Shown here piece by piece: positions 5,839 to 9,863 of a DNA stretch of 9,863 nt (its first letter is position 1; every line of letters begins with the position of its first letter). Made by a program: the position numbers and the translations under genes. Source of the stretch: Flavobacterium sp. (lineage in GTDB: Bacteria; Bacteroidota; Bacteroidia; Flavobacteriales; Flavobacteriaceae); the NCBI GenBank assembly GCA_030152225.1, contig JASLHL010000155.1, positions 1 through 9,863 on the forward strand, in the 5' to 3' direction. A model generated the notes under the pieces. That model did not search any database. It was given only the letters and a program-made list of their open reading frames with translations, and was not told where the DNA came from.

Positions 5839-6822
5839 ATGGATCATTTAATTAATCACCCCGGTCTATTGGCCGTTTTTGGAATTGTAGTTTTCGTTAT
5901 GCTCTTGTTGGACTTAGGTGTTTTCAATCGAAATAGCCACGTGGTTTCCACCAAAGAAGCACTCATTTGGACCGTAGTTTGGATTGGTTTAGCCATGGTA
6001 TTTAGTGGCGTAATCTACTACTATATGGATTTTGAAAACTTTGCACGCTTCCAATCAGCCTATTGGATTGAGAAAGCCCTCTCTGTTGATAACCTCTTTG
6101 TGTTTATCCTAGTCTTTACCTTTTTTAAAGTACCCAAAGAATTACATCATCGTGTTTTATTCTGGGGTATTATTGGAGCCTTAGTGTTTAGAGCGATTTT
6201 TATCTTTGCCGGAGTAGAATTAATTAACCATACGTATCTACCTGCATTTGAATTGTTCGGACAACAGGTAGAAATTAATGTTGTCTTGACTATTTTTGGT
6301 TTTTTCTTACTCGTTTCGGGAATTAAATCTTGGTTTGCTAAAGATGATCACAGCGAAGAACAAGATCTGACCAAGAACTTTGCCGTGCGCATGGTGCATA
6401 AGTTTTTTAAAGTAAGCAAAGAATACGATGGGGATAAGTTCTTTACCATTCAAAATGGAGTAAAGATGGTGACACCTCTGTTTGTTGCTTTAATGGTGAT
6501 CGAGTTTACTGATTTAGTCTTTGCCGTAGACAGTATCCCTGCTATTTTTGCGATTGCTCCGGATGACCCCTTTATTCTGTATACGTCGAATATTTTTGCC
6601 ATCTTAGGATTGCGTTCGCTTTACTTCTTGTTGGCTAATTTTATGGACAAATTCTCCAAGCTGAAATACGGCCTAGCAATCATTTTATCGTTTATCGGAG
6701 TGAAGATGATTATTTCGCCATTTGTTCACATTGAATCCATGGTTTCACTAGCAGTGATTGCAAGTGTATTAATCTTATCGGTAGTCTTATCGTTGTTGTT
6801 TCCACCGAAAAAAGTAGTCTAA
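5839..6822 (+). CDS. TerC/Alx-family integral membrane protein
   Basis: This 327-residue inner-membrane protein has about nine hydrophobic segments (roughly res. 9-28, 42-62, 80-96, 105-127, 145-165, 210-240, 248-267, 278-294, 300-321). The family's acidic signatures are intact: EKALSVDNLFVF (78-89) and EFTDLVFAVDSIPAIFAI (222-239), whose Asp/Glu residues are thought to handle metal ions. A charged cytoplasmic loop with DDHSEEQD (169-176) lies in the middle. Members include Alx and YceF/YkoY-type proteins now linked to manganese export or metalation of secreted proteins, and TerC of tellurite resistance. No other ter gene is nearby, so tellurite resistance is not implied. It is transcribed alone; it faces the cytochrome gene and shares a bidirectional terminator with it. 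Confidence 0.93.
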   Translation: MDHLINHPGLLAVFGIVVFVMLLLDLGVFNRNSHVVSTKEALIWTVVWIGLAMVFSGVIYYYMDFENFARFQSAYWIEKALSVDNLFVFILVFTFFKVPKELHHRVLFWGIIGALVFRAIFIFAGVELINHTYLPAFELFGQQVEINVVLTIFGFFLLVSGIKSWFAKDDHSEEQDLTKNFAVRMVHKFFKVSKEYDGDKFFTIQNGVKMVTPLFVALMVIEFTDLVFAVDSIPAIFAIAPDDPFILYTSNIFAILGLRSLYFLLANFMDKFSKLKYGLAIILSFIGVKMIISPFVHIESMVSLAVIASVLILSVVLSLLFPPKKVV

Positions 6823-6873
6823 ATATCCAAGTGAATACCTTATAAACAATTGTACCATTCTATCAGTTTTATA

Positions 6874-6984
6874 GGACATGAGTCCATAGTGAGTCCATAA
6901 TGCGTCCATGGTGCCTCTATTAAAAAGTGGGTTTCCTATAGACTCACTATGGAGGAACTACGGAAGTATGCTGGAGGTAGGATA
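6874..6984. repeat. two opposed arrays of degenerate 11-bp repeats
   Basis: Forward units at 6874, 6885, 6896 and 6907 are GGACATGAGTC, CATAGTGAGTC, CATAATGCGTC and CATGGTGCCTC. After a 23-bp spacer, units on the other strand occupy 6941-6984 and read, reverse-complemented, CATAGTGAGTC, CGTAGTTCCTC, CAGCATACTTC and TATCCTACCTC. The unit nearest the spacer on the right is identical to the second unit on the left, giving a 13-bp perfect inverted repeat (6883-6895 / 6941-6953). The spacing is exactly 11 bp throughout. The outer right-hand units are the most diverged. Confidence 0.7.
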
Positions 6985-7003
6985 AGGTTAACAATACAAA
7001 AAC

Positions 7004-7040
7004 AAAGTGGGTGTCCTTTTGGGGCACCCACTTTTATTTT
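7004..7040. terminator. bidirectional terminator between TerC gene and cytochrome gene
   Basis: AAAGTGGGTG plus TCC (7004-7016) pairs with GG plus CACCCACTTT, closing a TTTT-rich loop; the right arm ends at 7034. T-rich sequence follows on the plus strand, and the minus-strand exit reads CTTTGTTTTTG. It is well placed to stop both convergent transcripts. Confidence 0.85.
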
Positions 7041-7067
7041 ATGCTGTTGCGGTAAAGAGTCAACAAT

Positions 7068-7481
7068 TTACTTTGAAGCACTAGTATTTCCTCTGTGACA
7101 CATGGTACAAGTGACCACATTAATATTTTCTGGATTTGGATCGTTCTCCCAGTTGAAATGTTCCGCGTTAATCTTGCGAGTCATCACAATCATGTGACGA
7201 GCAAATTCCTTTTCTTTTTTTGCATCAGAAGCAAAGTCCAATCCGTCTTTTCCTTCTGCGGGAACATGGCAATAGCTACATTTAACTCCCAAAGCAGTAT
7301 TGTACCCTTTCATTACTTTTTCTAAATCTTCTTTAGAAATATCTTGAGGAAGTACTTTTAAGTTTTCCCATTCCGATTGAGCTACAGTGCTTTCTGTTAC
7401 TGTTGTATTGTTTTTAAAGGAAAGCAAGCTGATCATTAAGCCTAAAAAGCCCAATACAATCCACGTGTTTTTTAGTTTCAT
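7068..7481 (-). CDS. small exported diheme c-type cytochrome
   Basis: I place the start at the ATG at 7481, giving 137 residues; a TTG four codons earlier is also open but less likely. Residues 1-21 (KLK, then WIVLGFLGLMISLLSF) form a Sec signal peptide or membrane anchor with no lipobox cysteine, so the protein should act in the periplasm. Two heme-binding motifs are present: CSYCH (68-72) and CTMCH (125-129). Between them a helix with methionines (ARHMIVMTRKIN, 94-105) could supply an axial ligand. This resembles the photosynthetic reaction-centre cytochrome c subunit family (CytoC_RC), which has many small members in non-phototrophic Bacteroidota; no reaction centre is implied. Electron-transfer partners are unknown. 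The upstream hypothetical gene is on the same strand, 86 bp away, with no terminator visible between. Confidence 0.88.
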   Translation of the reverse strand: MKLKNTWIVLGFLGLMISLLSFKNNTTVTESTVAQSEWENLKVLPQDISKEDLEKVMKGYNTALGVKCSYCHVPAEGKDGLDFASDAKKEKEFARHMIVMTRKINAEHFNWENDPNPENINVVTCTMCHRGNTSASK

Positions 7482-7567
7482 ATTTTGTCGCAATTATAGT
7501 TTGAGACAAGATATAAAAAGTAACCTTTGGAATTAGTATAAATAAGGCCTAACCGTTTGGTTTATAG

Positions 7568-7978
7568 TTATTTTGTATAGGTTATCCCATTTTTATTGGC
7601 AAATGGAAGTTTTTTTAACGTTTCGTCTGATATACTTTTGGCAGGGAATACGAAATTTTTGTCATAAAGTTTAGCACCCTGAAAATAGGTCAACATAAAA
7701 GTATTAGATAAATCAAAAATAGCCTCGTCTAACAATTCAACCTTGATTGATTCTCCAGCAGCTAAAGAAGGAAAGGCATGCCTAAAAATACTCGAATTTC
7801 TCTTTTCTCCATTGATTTCTCCCTCTGCTTTAGACACAATCATAATAGCTTCGATTGGTTCTGGAGAATTATTAAATAAATAGGCGTACCAAGCATCCTG
7901 TAAAAATTCTTCGTTATACTCTTTTACAACTGCCACTTCAACATCCTTTACTTCCGGTATTTCTATGTCTTTTTTCAT
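7568..7978 (-). CDS. conserved hypothetical protein, soluble, Flavobacteriia type
   Basis: This 136-residue protein has no signal peptide or membrane segment. It is acidic at the N-terminus (DIEIPEVKDVEVAVVKEYNEEF), then has a YAYLFNNSPEPIEAIMIVSKAEG segment and a pattern of short beta strands (48-65, 76-85, 95-112) suggesting a small beta-sandwich or mixed fold. I recall close relatives in Flavobacteriaceae carrying the label 'phenylalanyl-tRNA synthetase subunit alpha', but nothing here resembles an aminoacyl-tRNA synthetase: no class II motifs, and far too short. I do not know its function. Its own -7 element lies just upstream (7996-8003, minus strand), which, with the even codon use, supports it as a real gene. 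It may be co-transcribed with the cytochrome gene. Confidence 0.8.
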   Translation of the reverse strand: MKKDIEIPEVKDVEVAVVKEYNEEFLQDAWYAYLFNNSPEPIEAIMIVSKAEGEINGEKRNSSIFRHAFPSLAAGESIKVELLDEAIFDLSNTFMLTYFQGAKLYDKNFVFPAKSISDETLKKLPFANKNGITYTK

Positions 7979-7995
7979 TCGAATTAAATTTTGGA

Positions 7996-8003
7996 CAAAG
8001 ATA
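7996..8003 (-). promoter_or_regulatory. promoter (-7 element) of the hypothetical gene
   Basis: On the minus strand, TATCTTTG matches TAnnTTTG exactly, 17 bp before the ATG at 7978, the same geometry as the other promoters here. I see no TTG at the usual -33 distance. Confidence 0.55.
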
Positions 8004-8106
8004 AAATTATTTCTTCGATTCCGCTTTCTTGTTTTTTCAAAAGAAGACTTGGCCTGAAGTTTGGTATGGATTACTATAATGTTTATATAATGGATTAGTT
8101 TAGAGT

Positions 8107-8143
8107 ATAAAGGTCTTCCCTGTAGTTCAGGGGAGACCTTTAT
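8107..8143. other. 14-bp stem-loop in the divergent intergenic region
   Basis: ATAAAGGTCTTCCC (8107-8120) pairs with 8130-8143 through 14 bp with one T-G, closing a 9-nt loop (TGTAGTTCA). Neither exit has a proper T-tract (TATTATT on plus, TATACTC on minus). It lies between divergent genes, upstream of the DUF5687 promoter, so it terminates neither of them. The rest of 8004-8106 holds nothing I can name. Confidence 0.6.
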
Positions 8144-8153
8144 TATTAAGAGA

Positions 8154-8185
8154 TTGTAAGAAATGTTGTAACGTTTGTATCTTTA
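8154..8185 (+). promoter_or_regulatory. probable promoter of the DUF5687-ABC unit
   Basis: TATCTTTA at 8178-8185 matches TAnnTTTG in seven of eight positions, with TTG at 8154-8156 and a 21-bp spacer. The leader would be about 33 nt to the ATG at 8225. Confidence 0.5.
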
Positions 8186-8224
8186 GGCGTACTAATGTAG
8201 GTATACACCAAAAATAAAAGAAAA

Positions 8225-9685
8225 ATGACGTACCAGTGGTTTTTAACGTTAGAACGGAAACGTTTGGCTCGAGGGAATAAAAGCAACATGGATATTGTGG
8301 TCCGTGTTTTCAAATGGTTGGGGATTGCCTATTTTACAGCTATGATGCTGTTGGCTGGAATTGCAACCTATGACGGTCTGTTAGAGTCGGACTTGGGAGC
8401 GACTCCTATTGAAGCGGTGAGCCGCTATTTGATTTACTATTTCGCATTTGAATTAACCATGCGATTCTTCTTTCAGAAAGGCCCCGTAGCCAGTATTAAA
8501 CCTTTCTTGATTCTCAATATACCCCGATCGAAAATCGTGACGTTTTACGTGGGTAAAACATTCTTGAGTGCTTTTAATATCATTCAGCTGTTTTTCTTGG
8601 TTCCCTTTACCATTATAGCGATCCGTGAAGGAGAAAGTGGATGGGCTGTTTTGGCGTGGTCCTTGGCTGTGTATAGTATCGTATTCATGCTGCATTGTAT
8701 TACTATTTTGATGAGTGCTTATGCGCCTGTTTTTTATGGGGTGATTGGATTTATAGCGCTTTGTTTTGGTTTGCACTACTTCGATATTGTTGACCCTACT
8801 GTATATACCAAGTATTTTTATTTTACGGCTTATCAATATCCAATCAGTTTATTGGGCTATGTATTGCTATTGGCTGGGTTAGTTTGGAGTACCCATCGTT
8901 TTTTCTTGAAACGCTTGTATTTAGACGATTTAGAAAAAGTACGCGTGAAGGAGGGCATTGCTTTAGAAATGAAATGGTTGGATAGATTTGGACGCTATGC
9001 CAGCTTCTTGCGCAATGATATTCGCTTAATTGTTCGAAACAAAAGAGCGCGATTGACCGTACTTATGAGTGTTGTTTTTCTTTTTTATGCCGCTCTTATG
9101 TTCAATGCGGAAGGAATGGATTTCTTTTCTGTTTTCTTGGCTTTCTTTTCCACAGGTGGATTCTTAATGCTATTTGGACAGTATGTACCGAGTTGGGATT
9201 CTTCTTATTATCCGTTATTGATGACACAAAACGTTATGTACCGCGATTATTTAATGTCCAAATGGTTAGTTATTGCCTTGGGAACTTTGGTGTCTACCTT
9301 GCTGTGTTTATTTTATATCTTTCTCGATATGAAGTTATTCTATTTGATGATGGCTATGGGAGTATTCAACATTGGAATTAATGGCTATTTTGTCCTATGG
9401 GGTGGGGCTTATCTCAAGACGCCCATGGACTTGACAGCTGCAAAGAACGTTTTTGGCGATGTCAATGCATTTAATTTACGCGTGATGCTAATTAGTTTAC
9501 CTAAAATGATATTGCCCTTAGTTTTTTATTTCTTGGGAACATTAATTTATCCGTTTTGGGGTGGATTTGCACTCCTTATTATCATTGGATTAGCGGGTTT
9601 ATTTCTACATAGTTATGTATTCCAAGCCATTGAAAAGATTTATAAAAAAGAAAAATACGCGACACTAGCCGCTTACAAAAAATAA
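8225..9685 (+). CDS. DUF5687-family ABC transporter membrane protein
   Basis: This 486-residue protein has about twelve hydrophobic segments (near 33-50, 64-83, 107-132, 139-163, 166-184, 205-222, 277-294, 298-318, 345-366, 370-395, 424-443, 446-466). A charged cytoplasmic stretch of about 50 residues separates the two halves (225-275), suggesting a duplicated six-helix unit. The start [17 protein letters not shown] is typical of DUF5687 proteins of Bacteroidota, which are commonly followed by an ABC ATPase. That is so here: the next gene starts 8 bp after its stop. The basic N-terminus followed by a helix resembles the coupling region of ABC-2-type permeases. Substrate and direction are unknown; export is inferred from the ABC-2 resemblance. 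The family call is from memory of the sequence style, not a search. Confidence 0.82.
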   Translation: MTYQWFLTLERKRLARGNKSNMDIVVRVFKWLGIAYFTAMMLLAGIATYDGLLESDLGATPIEAVSRYLIYYFAFELTMRFFFQKGPVASIKPFLILNIPRSKIVTFYVGKTFLSAFNIIQLFFLVPFTIIAIREGESGWAVLAWSLAVYSIVFMLHCITILMSAYAPVFYGVIGFIALCFGLHYFDIVDPTVYTKYFYFTAYQYPISLLGYVLLLAGLVWSTHRFFLKRLYLDDLEKVRVKEGIALEMKWLDRFGRYASFLRNDIRLIVRNKRARLTVLMSVVFLFYAALMFNAEGMDFFSVFLAFFSTGGFLMLFGQYVPSWDSSYYPLLMTQNVMYRDYLMSKWLVIALGTLVSTLLCLFYIFLDMKLFYLMMAMGVFNIGINGYFVLWGGAYLKTPMDLTAAKNVFGDVNAFNLRVMLISLPKMILPLVFYFLGTLIYPFWGGFALLIIIGLAGLFLHSYVFQAIEKIYKKEKYATLAAYKK

Positions 9686-9693
9686 AGATTCGT

Positions 9694-9863
9694 ATGATAC
9701 AAGTAGAACTTTTAAGCAAAACATATAATGGAACAACCGTTCTAGCATTAGATTCACTTTCAATTGGTGCAGGAGAGAGTATTGGATTGGTAGGGAATAA
9801 CGGGGCAGGAAAGACGACCTTTTTCAGCCTATTGTTGGATTTGATTCAGCCCTCAGCAGGAGA
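9694..9863 (+). CDS. ABC transporter ATP-binding protein (partial, 3' end outside window)
   Basis: The first 56 codons are visible: [20 protein letters not shown], then [14 protein letters not shown], then [18 protein letters not shown]. This is the start of an ABC ATPase. The N-terminal strand carries the A-loop tyrosine (Y11), and the Walker A motif is GNNGAGKTT (res. 34-42). The frame is open to the window edge; the Q-loop, signature and Walker B lie beyond it. It starts 8 bp after the DUF5687 gene and should form the nucleotide-binding subunit of that transporter. The start fits the family's usual N-terminus exactly. Confidence 0.93.
   Translation, partial: MIQVELLSKTYNGTTVLALDSLSIGAGESIGLVGNNGAGKTTFFSLLLDLIQPSAG

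Noticed and set aside
7482..7493. TTG at 7493 as start of the cytochrome (adds MRQN)
   Set aside because: The ATG at 7481 gives a standard signal peptide start (MKLKNTW); the TTG is rarely used and adds nothing.
7482..7567. A separate promoter for the cytochrome gene
   Set aside because: Only imperfect -7 matches (for example TATAATTG) without a properly spaced TTG; not strong enough to annotate.
8066..8143. Tyr-rich leader peptide plus attenuator for the DUF5687 gene
   Set aside because: The best promoter for DUF5687 (8154-8185) is downstream of the hairpin, and a transporter with no tyrosine link gives no reason for attenuation.
8453..8836. 127-codon minus-strand open frame inside the DUF5687 gene
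   Set aside because: Antisense shadow; low-complexity, basic composition and no signals, while the plus strand encodes a coherent membrane protein.

Overview
The window looks like chromosomal DNA from a member of the Bacteroidota, most likely the Flavobacteriaceae (Flavobacterium/Myroides-like). The evidence is low-GC coding with long A/T runs between genes, promoters of the Bacteroidota type (TAnnTTTG at -7) with very short leaders, weak Shine-Dalgarno signals, the yicC-gmk-nadD order, and a DUF5687 membrane protein followed by an ABC ATPase. Genus is an inference. No tRNA, rRNA, CRISPR, phage or transposase gene was recognised.

Layout. (1) 23-1853, + strand: a tight three-gene unit with a U32-family protein of the TrhP type, a small [4Fe-4S] ferredoxin whose start overlaps the U32 stop, and an ArsC/YffB-like thioredoxin-fold protein, closed by a strong terminator at 1852-1882. 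(2) 1883-2278: almost 400 bp with no credible gene that ends in its own strong terminator, so it may hold an untranslated RNA. Next comes an array of six degenerate heptamers (2279-2320), then a promoter. (3) 2358-4399, + strand: yicC, gmk and nadD, closed by a 21-bp-stem terminator. (4) 4642-5637: gpsA with its own promoter, followed by two terminator-like hairpins. (5) 5839-6822: a TerC-family membrane protein. (6) 6823-7067: a convergent intergenic region with two opposing arrays of degenerate 11-bp repeats and a bidirectional terminator. (7) 7068-7978, - strand: a small exported diheme c-type cytochrome and a conserved hypothetical protein. (8) 8225-9863, + strand: a polytopic DUF5687 protein and the 5' part of an ABC ATPase cut by the window end; together they probably form one ABC transporter.

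Functionally the coding content is mostly core metabolism and housekeeping: tRNA modification and redox (U32, ferredoxin), RNA decay (YicC), GTP supply (Gmk), NAD synthesis (NadD), phospholipid precursor synthesis (GpsA), metal homeostasis (TerC), periplasmic electron transfer (cytochrome) and export (ABC). I see no obvious new multi-gene system. The least explained signals are non-coding: the heptamer array, the opposed 11-mer arrays with a duplicated terminator arm, and the orphan terminator. The U32-ferredoxin coupling is the most interesting coding observation.
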